Of a DNA stretch of 64,000 nucleotides, positions 50,991-59,886 are shown piece after piece (within the stretch, counting starts at the first letter, position 1; each line of letters starts with the position of its first letter). The notes below the pieces were generated by a model. That model was not told the origin of the DNA, ran no database searches, and was given only the letters and a program-made list of their open reading frames with translations. This stretch comes from Alterinioella nitratireducens (GTDB lineage Bacteria > Pseudomonadota > Alphaproteobacteria > Rhodobacterales > Rhodobacteraceae), in contig NZ_JABJVX010000004.1 of the NCBI RefSeq assembly GCF_013155465.1, positions 248,001-312,000 on the forward strand, read 5' to 3'. Both the position numbers and the translations under genes were made by a program.

Positions 50991-52460
50991 TCAGTCGGTC
51001 CAGCGCACATCCGTCAGGTCATTGGCCTGGGTCGGAGAGTTTTCCCACAGACCTTCGATATCGGCATTCGCGACGCCGATCTTGGCCAGCTGGAACAGGA
51101 ACCCGTTGACGTAATCGGCGGCGATCATCTCCTGCGCCTGTTGCAGGAGGGCCGAGCGCTCCTCGGGATCGGTGGTCAGGGTCAGCGTGTCCATCAGCGC
51201 ATTGAACTCGGGGTTGTCATACTGGAAATAGTAATCCTCCCGCGCGTAGATGCCGATATCCATGGGTTCGGTATGGCTGACGATGGTCAGGTCATAGTCA
51301 TGGCCCCGGAACACCTGTTCCAGCCATTGCGCCCATTCCAGGTTGGTGATCTCGATATCGAGCCCCACGTCACGCAGTTGCGCTGCCACGATCTGGCCGC
51401 CCTGCCGCGCATAGGAGGGCGGCGGCAGCATCAGGCGCAGGGTGATGCCCTCGGCCCCTGCCTCGGCCAGCAGGGCGCGGGCGGCGTCGGGATCATATGG
51501 AGAGTTGCCGGTGAGGTCGACATAATCGGGGTGGTGCGGCGCGAAATGGCTGCCGATGGGGGTGCCATAGCCGAACATCGCCCCGTCGATGATGTCCTGC
51601 CGGTTGATCGCATGGGCAATGGCCTGGCGCACGCGGATGTCGCTGAGATACTCGGCCTGGTTGTTGGTCGAGAGGATGGTTTCCCCTTCCGTAGAGCCGA
51701 CGATGACGTTGAAGCGGGGGTCGGCCTCGAACTGGCCCAGGGTCTCGGGCGCGGGGAAGTTGGGGAAGGCATCGACATCGCCCGCCATCATCGCGGCAAA
51801 GGCCGCGTTGGGGTCCGAGATGAAGCGGAAGGTGGCCGCCTCCAGCGCCGGGGCCTCGCCCCAGTAATCGGCGTAGCGGGTCAGTTCCACCCGGTCGCCC
51901 TGCACCCATTCCGAGAAGGCGAAGGGACCGGTGCCGATGGGGTTGGTCTCAAGGCTGTCGGCGCTTTCCGGCGCGACCATCACGGCATCGCCCCAGGCCA
52001 TGTTGAACAGGAAGGAGCCGTTCGGATCGGAGAGCGTCACCACCAGCGTGGTGTCATCCGCGGCTTCGACGCTTTCGATCCCCGCGAAAAGCGCGGGCTG
52101 CGCATTGGTGGAGCCTTCCGCGCGGGCGCGGTCGAGGCTGAAGACGGCATCTTCCGCCGTGAAATCACTGCCGTCATGGAAGGTCACACCCTCGCGCAGG
52201 TGGAAGGTGTAGGTCAGCCCGTCCTCGGAGATATCCCAGGATTCAGCCAGCCCCGGCACCACGGCGCCATCCGAGGCGAAGCGGGTCAGCCCTTCGAAGA
52301 CATTGGCATAGACCACTTCGTCGATGGCGGCGGCGGCCCCGCCGGTCGGGTCGAGGTTTGGCGGTTCAAGCACCATGCCGACGGTGATATCGGTGGTGGT
52401 GGCAAAGGCGGCACCCGCGCCGAGCAAAAGCGCCAGCGCGGTGCTGTGCAGAAGTTTCAT
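50991..52460 (-). CDS. Peptide-type ABC transporter substrate-binding protein (SBP family 5)
   Basis: A 489-residue periplasmic protein. Residues 1-20 (MKLLHSTALALLLGAGAAFA) form a signal peptide. The SBP-5 pattern follows: EPPNLDPTGGAAAAIDEVVYANVFEGLTRF, LAESWDISEDGLTYTFHLREGVTFHDG, GTGPFAFSEW, and RVRQAIAHAINRQDII. The family also binds opines, nickel and other small ligands, so the ligand is unknown. ATG 52460 is preceded by AGGGAG. It is on the same strand as the permease operon but separated from it by the oppositely oriented creatinase gene. Confidence 0.94.
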   Translation of the reverse strand: MKLLHSTALALLLGAGAAFATTTDITVGMVLEPPNLDPTGGAAAAIDEVVYANVFEGLTRFASDGAVVPGLAESWDISEDGLTYTFHLREGVTFHDGSDFTAEDAVFSLDRARAEGSTNAQPALFAGIESVEAADDTTLVVTLSDPNGSFLFNMAWGDAVMVAPESADSLETNPIGTGPFAFSEWVQGDRVELTRYADYWGEAPALEAATFRFISDPNAAFAAMMAGDVDAFPNFPAPETLGQFEADPRFNVIVGSTEGETILSTNNQAEYLSDIRVRQAIAHAINRQDIIDGAMFGYGTPIGSHFAPHHPDYVDLTGNSPYDPDAARALLAEAGAEGITLRLMLPPPSYARQGGQIVAAQLRDVGLDIEITNLEWAQWLEQVFRGHDYDLTIVSHTEPMDIGIYAREDYYFQYDNPEFNALMDTLTLTTDPEERSALLQQAQEMIAADYVNGFLFQLAKIGVANADIEGLWENSPTQANDLTDVRWTD

Positions 52461-52919
52461 GTCCCATCTCCCTGTCTTGCCCGAGGATGTCGCGGGCCCG
52501 GGGCACATCAAACGCGGGCAGCGCCGCCAGATCAAGTATCGTGGTGAAAAAAGCGGCAAAATACCGGGCCCGCCGCACCGCGGATGGTCACCTGCCATCG
52601 GGTCGGCGCTTTCATGCCGATGGCGGCTTCATCGCCTTGTAAAAAAGGGGCGCGCGGCCCATATCAAAGGCATGACGATGCTCCGCTTGAATATGAGGCC
52701 CCCGCTTTTCGCGGGGGGTCTGCTGAACCGCCGGTAACCCCGGGCGGGCTTGATCGCTATTGCCGATCGCCTGCCTCGGGGATTGTCCGATCTTTCCTAA
52801 GATCACCCTGAAATGATGCAAGACCCCGTGCGCATGCGGGCCAGTGCCCTCCGGCCTGGGCCGGACTTTGCGCATGGCCTCTGCGTCAATGCCACAATTC
52901 GACTTATCAGGAGAATGAT
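52461..52919. other. 459-bp divergent spacer
   Basis: It lies between the SBP and DUF1127 genes. No convincing gene was found. A hairpin CCCCCGC/GCGGGGG (52699-52705 and 52711-52717) and a small GATCTT/AAGATC hairpin (near 52788-52803) are visible. Promoters for both genes must lie here, but I cannot assign a -35/-10 pair with confidence. Confidence 0.6.
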
Positions 52920-53240
52920 ATGCACCCTGTTTACCTGCACCGAGACTTCATGACCTACCGCAACCACGCCGCCAATCGCAACACCGCCCCCCGCGAGGGG
53001 ATTTTGCGCCGCTGGTTGCGCGCCCGGATCCGGGCCTGGCAGAGGCGCAAGATGATCTCTGCGCTGCATGCGATGGATGACCGGCTGTTGCACGATATCG
53101 GCATCGAGCGCAGCCGGATTTCCGACGTGGTCGACGGCCTCAATGACCGCGAATTGCGGATGCGACCCGTCGAGAAGCGTGCCGTTTCCGGCATCGACCG
53201 GGTGCGCGGCGCCGCGCTGCCCCTCAATCGCGCGGCGTAA
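52920..53240 (+). CDS. DUF1127-domain small protein
   Basis: A 106-residue basic protein. Its centre (RRKMISALHAMDDRLLHDIGIERSRISDVV) is the DUF1127 motif of YjiS-like proteins, with the hallmark L-x-D-I-G-I. Many DUF1127 proteins bind RNA or affect phosphate and small-RNA metabolism in alphaproteobacteria; that is family knowledge, not shown here. The start at 52920 follows an AGGAGA site; an ATG ten codons in is an alternative. A strong hairpin follows the gene. Confidence 0.85.
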   Translation: MHPVYLHRDFMTYRNHAANRNTAPREGILRRWLRARIRAWQRRKMISALHAMDDRLLHDIGIERSRISDVVDGLNDRELRMRPVEKRAVSGIDRVRGAALPLNRAA

Positions 53241-53254
53241 GCCCCCGGTCGTCA

Positions 53255-53294
53255 GCGGCGCGCGCCCAATCCCCCAACTCGGGGCGCGCGCCGC
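53255..53294 (+). terminator. 13-bp GC-rich hairpin after the DUF1127 gene
   Basis: GCGGCGCGCGCCC (53255-53267) pairs perfectly with GGGCGCGCGCCGC (53282-53294) around a 14-nt loop. No T-run follows, so termination is likely factor-assisted. Confidence 0.55.
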
Positions 53295-53328
53295 ATCTTG
53301 AAGATTTCCATGTGAGAGGAGTGAGACA

Positions 53329-53517
53329 ATGATCAGCGCAGCCGATTTCGAAGAGCTGTTCCCCGATCTGTTCGGCCCCGAGGCGGCAAGAGACGGCAAG
53401 AGCGACAAGCCCTCACCCGCCTGCCTGTTGCGATGGGAAGGTGAGGGTGGCCAGATTCGCCAGGGGCCCCATCCGGATGACAGGTCAAGGACGACGGCAG
53501 TTTCGGCCCTGGTCTGA
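53329..53517 (+). CDS. Possible 62-residue hypothetical protein
   Basis: MISAADFEELFPDLFGPEAARDGK... has an acidic amphipathic start and a well-placed GAGGAG ribosome site eight bases before the ATG. The second half is less protein-like (Arg/Pro/Ser-rich). I recognise no family. It ends before a shared terminator hairpin, which favours a real transcript unit, but coding is not proved. Confidence 0.35.
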   Translation: MISAADFEELFPDLFGPEAARDGKSDKPSPACLLRWEGEGGQIRQGPHPDDRSRTTAVSALV

Positions 53518-53568
53518 GCGACCCGGACGCCTCGGCTGGAAACGGAAGCGTCCCCTTTGAATGCCAAA

Positions 53569-53607
53569 AGCCCGGCAGAGGATCCGCGATGGATGCTCTG
53601 CCGGGCT
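53569..53607. terminator. Bidirectional terminator hairpin
   Basis: AGCCCGGCAGAG (53569-53580) pairs with CTCTGCCGGGCT (53596-53607) around a 15-nt loop. A run of four A before it gives a T-run on the minus strand, so it fits best as the terminator of the small minus-strand gene at 53650. Confidence 0.75.
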
Positions 53608-53649
53608 CTTCTGTTTCCTGCTGCGCGTCAGGTGACGCGGCGGCCTGGA

Positions 53650-53802
53650 TCAGGCCTCGTCGCGGCGGCTCAGATATTCGGTCCAGTGCGGGATCGTCCT
53701 GGGCGCGGCGGGCTTGGGCGCAGCGTCGCTATCTGCCGCGGGGCGCAGGCGCAGCCCGGACAGAAGCAGGGCATAGGGGGAGGTGTGCAATGCGAGGGCC
53801 AT
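53650..53802 (-). CDS. Possible 50-residue hypothetical protein
   Basis: MALALHTSPYALLLSGLRLRPAADS...APRTIPHWTEYLSRRDEA starts after a GGAGACGCC ribosome site and stops 43 bases before a terminator with a minus-strand T-run. The end (RTIPHWTEYL) looks conserved in form, though I cannot name a family. The gene is too short for composition tests. Confidence 0.45.
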   Translation of the reverse strand: MALALHTSPYALLLSGLRLRPAADSDAAPKPAAPRTIPHWTEYLSRRDEA

Positions 53803-53973
53803 CTGGCGTCTCCGTTTCTTGATGTCGATGCCCCGTCGGGGCCGGTCGAGCGGGATATAGGGCGTGCCGCCCACCCTTCGCCACAGATCATTCGGCATTG
53901 CCGGATTGCGCCAGGCGCAAGGCTCGCCTCCGGCGGAAACGGTTTGCGGTCAGAGATTTGGCCCGCGTGATCC

Positions 53974-55260
53974 TCAGACCAGCAATTCTTCCAGCGTCAG
54001 CGCCATCACCTTGGCGCTGTCCAGCATGTCCCGCACGCCGATCCATTCATCGGGCTGATGCGCGAGGTCCAATATGCCCGGCCCATAGGCGATGCAGTTC
54101 TTCAGCTTGCCGATCCGGTCGATATGCTTCTGGTCATAGGTGCCGGGCGAGACGACGAATTCGGCCTCCTTCTCCAGCACTTTCGCAATCGCGCCCTGCA
54201 CGGTGCGCACGACCGGCGCATCCTCCTCGGTCATGCTCGGCTGCACCTCGAACAGGTCGCGGATCTCGTAGTGGAAATTCGGTCGGCTCGCCTTGATCCC
54301 CTCCAGCATCTTCCGCATCTCGGCCTTCACCTCCGCAATCTCCTCCTCCATCAGGAAACGGCGGTCCAGCACGATACGGCAGCGGTCGGCGACGCAAGGC
54401 GAGGGCAGGCCGGTATAGTCGATCTCCTGTTCCGGCTCACCGCCATGGATCGAGTTGATGTTCAGCGTCGATTGCTTCGCGCCTTCGGGCACCACCGGCA
54501 TGGCGGTGCGCTTGGAGGCCAGGAGGGGGTAGAGGCTCGCCTCCATCTCCTCCAGCACCGCGCCCATGTGGCGGATGGCGCTGTCGCCCAGGAACGGCAT
54601 CGAGCCATGCGCGATGCGGCCATGGGTCTCGACCTCGGCCCACCAGACGCCGCGATGGCCCAGGCAGATGCGATCCTTGTTGAGCGGCTCGGGGATGATG
54701 ACGTGCTGGACCCTTTCGGGACTGAACCAGCCATGTTCGGCCAGGTAGGCCACCCCGCCATAGCCCCCCGATTCCTCATCCGCCGTGGCGCTGATCTCGA
54801 TGGCGCCGGAATAATCGGGGAAACAGGCGATAAACGCCTCGGCGGCGATGACCGAGGTGGCGAGCCCACCCTTCATGTCGCAGGTGCCGCGCCCGTAGAT
54901 GCGCCCGTCCTTCAACTCGGCCCCGAAGGGATCGAAACTCCAGCCATGGCCGACCTCGACCACGTCGTGATGGCTGTTGAAATGCACGCACTCACCGGGG
55001 CCGCCCGATCCGTGATGGCGCGCGACCATGTTCCAGCGCTGGTATTTCTCGCTGTCGGCGGGCGCCCCCTTGGCGCGGATCATGTCGACATGGAAGCCCT
55101 TGCGCGCCAGCCGGTCGCTCAGGAAATCGCAGATCTGGTGGTAATGCCGCCCCGGCGGGTTCAGCGTGGCGATGCGCACGAGATCCTGGGTGAGGGCGAT
55201 CAGATCGGCCTCGCGGGCGGCGATCTCGGCGAAGAGGCGGGTGGGGGTCGGGTTGGTCAT
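53974..55260 (-). CDS. M20-family metallopeptidase (ArgE/DapE-like)
   Basis: A 428-residue di-zinc amidohydrolase. Zinc-binding segments are VHFNSHHDVVEVG, GRGTCDMKGGLA and TADEESGGYGG, with a late metal histidine in ILDLAHQPDEWIG. The dimerisation part has HGRIAHGSMPFLGDSAI. The pattern is acetylornithine deacetylase/succinyl-diaminopimelate desuccinylase-like, but the substrate is not set, since many related enzymes act on other N-acyl amino acids or ureides. I start at ATG 55260 (MTNPTPTRLF). It is divergent from the DUF1523 gene. Confidence 0.9.
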   Translation of the reverse strand: MTNPTPTRLFAEIAAREADLIALTQDLVRIATLNPPGRHYHQICDFLSDRLARKGFHVDMIRAKGAPADSEKYQRWNMVARHHGSGGPGECVHFNSHHDVVEVGHGWSFDPFGAELKDGRIYGRGTCDMKGGLATSVIAAEAFIACFPDYSGAIEISATADEESGGYGGVAYLAEHGWFSPERVQHVIIPEPLNKDRICLGHRGVWWAEVETHGRIAHGSMPFLGDSAIRHMGAVLEEMEASLYPLLASKRTAMPVVPEGAKQSTLNINSIHGGEPEQEIDYTGLPSPCVADRCRIVLDRRFLMEEEIAEVKAEMRKMLEGIKASRPNFHYEIRDLFEVQPSMTEEDAPVVRTVQGAIAKVLEKEAEFVVSPGTYDQKHIDRIGKLKNCIAYGPGILDLAHQPDEWIGVRDMLDSAKVMALTLEELLV

Positions 55261-55373
55261 GCCCCATACTCTGCGCGCCGCGTGACCGGCCCGCAAGCCC
55301 CCGCATTTGGGTTGGAGCGGGCGCGCGAACGCGCTAAGACCTTGGACGAGTTCGGATATGGGGTGATGCCGCG

Positions 55374-55982
55374 ATGAGATGGGCCCGCTGGATAATTCTG
55401 CTGCTGATCGCGGCCGCGATCGGGGCCGTGCTGCATTACAACCTGCCGCAGCGCGACGTGGTGCGGGTGGTGGAGACGACCGAGATCCGGATCGACTTCT
55501 CGGCCTGGAACCGGCCCTTCTATACCTCGGGCGACTCGGGCGGCGGCACCAACCTGGACCAGCGCGACATCCGCTTCATCCGCACCATCCGCCCCGATGG
55601 CCGCCCGTCGGTCTATCGCAACGAGGATACCGGCTGGTTCGGCTGGCCGCCCTATTTCAAGACCGACAGCGAGGATCTGCAGACCGAGGCGGGGGCGCTG
55701 GTTTCGGATGCGGACAGCCCCGACTGGGTGCTGGTGACGCATTACGGCTGGCGGTCGAACCCGCTCTCGATCTATCCCAACGCGATCTCGATCCGGCCCG
55801 TGGACGGCCCGGATGACAAGCCCTTCCCCTGGTCCAACATCATCGTCCTGGCGCTGCTGGTGCTGGCGGGTTTCGCGCTCTGGCGGCTTTGGGAGCGGTT
55901 CGAGGAGCGGGTTGTCGTGCCGATTGTCGATGGCGTGTTGGTGCGCTGGGCCAAGCTCAAGGACTGGGTCCGGGGCCGCTGA
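55374..55982 (+). CDS. DUF1523 family membrane protein
   Basis: A 202-residue protein with an N-terminal membrane segment (MRWARWIILLLIAAAIGAVLHY), a periplasmic beta-rich domain (FIRTIRPDGRPSVYRNEDTGWFGWPPYFKTDSEDLQTEA), and a second membrane helix near residue 155 (WSNIIVLALLVLAGFALWRLW). The VYRNEDTGWxWPPYFK motif is the hallmark of DUF1523, known in Rhodobacteraceae but without a defined role. A pair of dispersed repeats follows it. Confidence 0.9.
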   Translation: MRWARWIILLLIAAAIGAVLHYNLPQRDVVRVVETTEIRIDFSAWNRPFYTSGDSGGGTNLDQRDIRFIRTIRPDGRPSVYRNEDTGWFGWPPYFKTDSEDLQTEAGALVSDADSPDWVLVTHYGWRSNPLSIYPNAISIRPVDGPDDKPFPWSNIIVLALLVLAGFALWRLWERFEERVVVPIVDGVLVRWAKLKDWVRGR

Positions 55983-55983
55983 C

Positions 55984-56035
55984 CGGTCCGCGTCAGGCCC
56001 CCTCGCGGGAGCCCTCCTTGAACCGGATTGCCATG
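55984..56035 (+). repeat. 51-bp dispersed repeat, copy B
   Basis: Begins CGGTCCGCGTCAGGCCCCCT and ends GGATTGCCATG; aligned with 50736-50786. It starts just one base after the DUF1523 stop. Confidence 0.7.
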
Positions 56036-56097
56036 GATGGGTGCGCGGGGGGCGGTCTTCGCGAAGAGGCCGGGTCGCAAGCCCATGCGTCAGGGCT

Positions 56098-56124
56098 CAG
56101 GTATTTGGACGAAGAAGATGACGG
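56098..56124 (+). repeat. Dispersed GGTATTT-type intergenic repeat, copy 3
   Basis: CAGGTATTTGGACGAAGAAG followed by ATGACGG; closest to the minus-strand copy at 30759-30785. Confidence 0.6.
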
Positions 56125-56197
56125 CAATCGGGCTCAGATCTTCCATCACCGCCCGAAACGACGTCGAAGGCGTCGCAACCCGCAGGTGAACATCGCC

Positions 56198-56662
56198 TCA
56201 GTCGAATTTCCGCGACGGGGCCAGCACCACGGCCTCACCCTTGAGCACCGGTTTGCCGTCGATGCTGCATTCGGTCACCATCACAACCTTGCGCTTGGCG
56301 ATATCCATGTCGGTCACGCGGACCTCGGCGCGCACGATGTCGCCGGGGCGCACGGGCGCGAGGAATTTCAGCGTCTGGCCGAGATAGACGGTGCCATGGC
56401 CCGGCAACTGTTCCCCGATCACGGCCGAGATCAATCCCGCCGTCAGCATCCCATGCGCGATGCGGCCCTCGAAGATTGTGTCCTGCGCATAGGCGTCGTC
56501 CAGATGCACCGGGTTGTGATCGGTGGAGACCTCGGCGAACAGTTCGATATCCCGATCCGTCACTTCTTTTACAAGATGTCGGGTCATGCCGATCTCGATA
56601 TCTTCGATGCAGATCGTGCCGCGGGGGAAGTTGTCCAGCATATCCGGGATCCTGTCAGCCAT
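56198..56662 (-). CDS. MaoC-like (R)-hydratase
   Basis: A 154-residue hot-dog-fold enzyme. The hydratase motif FAEVSTDHNPVHLDDAYAQDTIFEGRIAHGMLTAGL contains the catalytic Asp-His pair (D and H of DHNPVH). Such proteins hydrate 2-enoyl-CoA, as in PhaJ or crotonase-like pathways. The ATG at 56662 gives MADRIPDMLDNF; an internal ATG at 56641 (MLDNFPRGT) has an AGGA site and also fits the promoter distance. No other fatty-acid genes are adjacent. Confidence 0.88.
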   Translation of the reverse strand: MADRIPDMLDNFPRGTICIEDIEIGMTRHLVKEVTDRDIELFAEVSTDHNPVHLDDAYAQDTIFEGRIAHGMLTAGLISAVIGEQLPGHGTVYLGQTLKFLAPVRPGDIVRAEVRVTDMDIAKRKVVMVTECSIDGKPVLKGEAVVLAPSRKFD

Positions 56663-56670
56663 TTGGCAAG

Positions 56671-56699
56671 ATCATAGACCAGAATCGAAAATGCTGCAA
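56671..56699 (-). promoter_or_regulatory. Candidate sigma-70 promoter of the maoC gene
   Basis: On the minus strand TTGCAG (56699-56694), 17 bases, TATGAT (56676-56671). The start would fall near 56664, only about two bases before ATG 56662, implying either a leaderless message or use of the ATG at 56641. The 56663-56758 spacer is distinctly AT-rich. Confidence 0.55.
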
Positions 56700-56758
56700 T
56701 GCAGAAGTAATATAAAGTCAAGTGAATGGCCGTTTGGTGAAATTAAATTACGAGAACC

Positions 56759-57631
56759 CTATCGCAGATAGCCGATCGACCAGCGGGCCGAAAGCTGCGC
56801 CTCGTCCAGATAGGCCGCCAGTTTCTCCGGGTCGGGCTGGCCGGATGTGCCGGTTTCGCCCCGTGCCAGGCCGCCAGTGATGAAGAGCGCGTCGATCCCC
56901 TCGCCAAGCGCGCCCTGGATGTCGGTGCGGATGCCGTCGCCCACGGCCAGCACGCGCTCGGGCGCAAAATCGACCTGCAACTGCGCCAGCCGCATCCGGG
57001 CCAGTTCATAGATCGGGGCGTGCGGCTTGCCGAAATAGAGGCTCTCGCCGCCCATCTCGGTGTAGAGCGCGGCAATCGCGCCGGCGCACCATTCCCGTGC
57101 CTCGCCGCGATCGACCACGATATCGGGATTGGCGCAGAGCAGCTTGAGCCCGCGCGCCTTGGCGGAGAGCAGTTGCGGGCGCAAGGTTGACGGGTCGGCC
57201 TTCGGGTCGAAGGGGCCGGTGCAGACGATGCCCTCGGCCTGTTCCAGGTCGACTCGCTCGATCTCGACCGCGTCGCCGACGATCTCCATGGGCGCGAAGA
57301 AGCCTTCGTCATGCGCCTCGCCGATATGCCAGACCTTGTGGCCCACCATGCCGCGCAGCATCGCGGCCCGCGCGCTGTCGCCCGAGGAGGCGATGATGTC
57401 CCAACAGTCGCGCGGCACGCCCAACTTGCCCAATTGCCGCTCGACGCTGGCGCGCGGGCGGGGCGAGTTGGTCAGTAGCAGCACGGTGCCGCCGCCTGCC
57501 TTGAAGCCGCGCAAAGCCGCGACCGCGTCGGGAAAGGCGGTCAACCCGTCATGCAGGCAGCCCCAGAGATCGCAATAGAGCACGTCATAGCGGTCGGAGA
57601 CCTCGGAGAGGGCGGAGATGATCTGGGTCAT
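56759..57631 (-). CDS. HAD-IIA phosphatase (TIGR01459-like)
   Basis: A 290-residue phosphatase of the NagD-like branch. The nucleophile motif is LYCDLWGCLHDGL (DxWG variant), motif II is LLLTNSPRP, and motif III/IV is GKPHAPIYELA...VLAVGDGIRTDIQGALGEGIDALFITGGL. The length and cap type fit HAD-IIA. ATG 57631 (MTQIISALSE) is chosen from family length. The substrate is a small phosphoester of unknown kind. It is last before the maoC gene on the same strand. Confidence 0.88.
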   Translation of the reverse strand: MTQIISALSEVSDRYDVLYCDLWGCLHDGLTAFPDAVAALRGFKAGGGTVLLLTNSPRPRASVERQLGKLGVPRDCWDIIASSGDSARAAMLRGMVGHKVWHIGEAHDEGFFAPMEIVGDAVEIERVDLEQAEGIVCTGPFDPKADPSTLRPQLLSAKARGLKLLCANPDIVVDRGEAREWCAGAIAALYTEMGGESLYFGKPHAPIYELARMRLAQLQVDFAPERVLAVGDGIRTDIQGALGEGIDALFITGGLARGETGTSGQPDPEKLAAYLDEAQLSARWSIGYLR

Positions 57632-57782
57632 GGCGGGCCTCCTGGGTTGCGGGTCGCACCCATGAATAGGGGCGCGGTGCAGGATTTGGAAGGGGTAGGC
57701 GGGCCCGCCCGCCCACCCCTTTTTCGGGGCGCTGCCCGTCGCCATTGTCGCTCGGACCAATGGTGCAACAATGACGACCCCC

Positions 57783-57807
57783 GAGGTATTTCCGGCAAAA
57801 TGAAAGG
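57783..57807 (+). repeat. Dispersed GGTATTT-type intergenic repeat, copy 4
   Basis: GAGGTATTTCCGGCAAAATG followed by AAAGG; 20 or more bases agree with the copy at 50891. It lies between the HAD gene and the 3' end of the CpdB-like gene. Confidence 0.65.
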
Positions 57808-57824
57808 GGTCCGGGGGCCTGGCG

Positions 57825-59783
57825 TCAGAGCGTGATGCGGAAGCGGGCGAAGCCATCGGGGCCGTCGCCCGCCGGTTCGATCTCGACCCCCGGAACGCCG
57901 TCGGCATAGGGGGCCGCATCGGGGCCGGTATCGAACAGCACCGTGGTGTCCGCGAGCGGGGCGAAGGACCAGTTGCCATCCGCCGCCGGGTTGATGGTGC
58001 CCTGTTCCACGATATAGCGCACGATCACGTCGCGGTTGGTGTCGGGGCCCTCGAACACGGTGGTTTCCGGCGAGGCGCCGGGGAAGTCGCCGCCGCCGCC
58101 CGCGCGGTAGTTGTTGGTGGCCACGATGAACTCCATGTCCGGTGTCACCGGCGCACCGTTATAGGTCAAGTTGACGATCCGCTGCGCATCGGGGTTGAGC
58201 GGCTCGCCGCGCGCGGTGAAGCGCGAGGGCTGGCTCAGGTCGATCTGGTAGTCCACCCCGTCGATCACGTCGAAATTGTAGGAGGGGAATTCGTCGTTCA
58301 GCAACACCTGGTCCTGTTCGCCCGGCGTGATCTGGTTGAAGATACCGGCGGAGCGTTCCAGCCAGGCCTGCAATTGTTCCCCATTGATGCGCACTGCGCG
58401 CACCGTGTTGGGGTAGAGGTAGAGGTCGGCCACGTTGCGGATCGCTACGTCGCCCACGGGCACGTCGGTATAGTATTGCGGCCCGCCCCGGCCCCCGGCC
58501 TTGAAGGGCGCGGCGGCCGACAGGATCGGCAGGCCCTCATGCTCGGTGCCCGCCATCATCTGCTCGATATACCAGATCTGCGCGATCGAGACGATCTGCA
58601 CCGAAGGGTCATCGGCGACCAGCGCGAAATAGCTGTGCAGCGGCGCCTCGGTCCGGCCCACGGCGCGGCGGACATAATCCAGCGTCGCCTCATGTTCCTC
58701 TTGCGCGGCGGCCTCGACCTCCTCAACGCTCTCGACCAGGGCCGTGATCGAGCGGTCCTCGTTGCGCATCGAGATGGGGCGGGCCTCGGTCTCATGCGCG
58801 ACGATGCGCCAGGCGCCGCCCTCGCGCGCCAGCATCAGGTCGATGAGGCCCATATGGCTGCCCCAGAAGCCGCCCATCGTGGCGGGCTTGCCCATGATCG
58901 TGCCGGTATCGGCATCGACCCCGGCGGCCTCTGCGTAATCCGGGCCGGGGAAGACGCGGTGATGGTGGCCGGTCAGGATCGCGTCGATGCCTTCGACGGC
59001 GGCCAGCGGGATCGAGGCGTTTTCCTGGCCATCGACATGATCCGCCTCGCCGATGCCGGAATGCGATAGCGCGATGATCAGGTCGGCGCCTTCCTCGCGC
59101 ATTTGCGGAACATAGGCGCGCGCGGTTTCCACGATGTCGCGGGCCTGCACGTTGCCCTCCAGGTGCTGGCGGTCCCAGTTCATGATCTGCGGCGGCACGA
59201 AGCCGATGAGCCCGATCCGGATGTCATGCGTCTCGCCCGCGCCATCGGTCATCTGGTGGTCGAAGATCGCGTAGGGCGGCACAAGCGTCACGTCTTCGCG
59301 CGGGCCTGCCCCCATCTCGCGGACGACATTGGCCGAGATCACGGGGAAATTCGCGCCCGAGACCGTGTTCATCAGGAAATCCAGCCCGTAATTGAACTCG
59401 TGATTGCCGAGCGTCGAGCCCTGGTAGCCAAGCACGTTCATCGCCGAGATGATCGGGTGCATGTCACCCTCGGACATGCCGCGCTCATAGGCGATGTAAT
59501 CGCCCATCGGGTTGCCTTGCAGGAAATCGCCATTGTCGAGCAGGAGCGAATTGGTGCTTTCGTCGCGCACCGCCTGGATCAGCGCCGCGGTGCGGCTGAG
59601 GCCCACGGTATCGACGGGGCGGTCGCCGTAATAATCATAGGGGAAGACATGCACATGCAGGTCGGTCGTCTCCATGATCCGCAGATGCGCCTGGTTGGCC
59701 TGCGCATTGGCGGAAAACGGGTGCAGGGCGATGAAGCTGGCAGAGCCTGCAAGGAACGTGCGGCGGTCGATGATGAATGCCAT
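57825..59783 (-). CDS. 2',3'-cyclic-nucleotide phosphodiesterase/3'-nucleotidase family protein, Tat-exported
   Basis: A 652-residue metallophosphatase (CpdB/5'-nucleotidase type). The N-terminus [24 protein letters not shown] has a twin-arginine signal, so it is exported folded. The metal-binding motifs are [33 protein letters not shown] and GHHHRVFPG; a C-terminal nucleotidase domain holds the substrate site ([14 protein letters not shown]). It would act on extracellular nucleotides to free phosphate and nucleosides. GGAGGG precedes ATG 59783. Confidence 0.92.
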   Translation of the reverse strand: MAFIIDRRTFLAGSASFIALHPFSANAQANQAHLRIMETTDLHVHVFPYDYYGDRPVDTVGLSRTAALIQAVRDESTNSLLLDNGDFLQGNPMGDYIAYERGMSEGDMHPIISAMNVLGYQGSTLGNHEFNYGLDFLMNTVSGANFPVISANVVREMGAGPREDVTLVPPYAIFDHQMTDGAGETHDIRIGLIGFVPPQIMNWDRQHLEGNVQARDIVETARAYVPQMREEGADLIIALSHSGIGEADHVDGQENASIPLAAVEGIDAILTGHHHRVFPGPDYAEAAGVDADTGTIMGKPATMGGFWGSHMGLIDLMLAREGGAWRIVAHETEARPISMRNEDRSITALVESVEEVEAAAQEEHEATLDYVRRAVGRTEAPLHSYFALVADDPSVQIVSIAQIWYIEQMMAGTEHEGLPILSAAAPFKAGGRGGPQYYTDVPVGDVAIRNVADLYLYPNTVRAVRINGEQLQAWLERSAGIFNQITPGEQDQVLLNDEFPSYNFDVIDGVDYQIDLSQPSRFTARGEPLNPDAQRIVNLTYNGAPVTPDMEFIVATNNYRAGGGGDFPGASPETTVFEGPDTNRDVIVRYIVEQGTINPAADGNWSFAPLADTTVLFDTGPDAAPYADGVPGVEIEPAGDGPDGFARFRITL

Positions 59784-59886
59784 GGGGGAACCCTCCTGTC
59801 GGTATCGGCTTGTTATCCGTATGCCCCGATCATGACGGTTTTTTACCAACCGGTCAGTGATTCCTTGCCTCGCCCGCCGAACGCGC

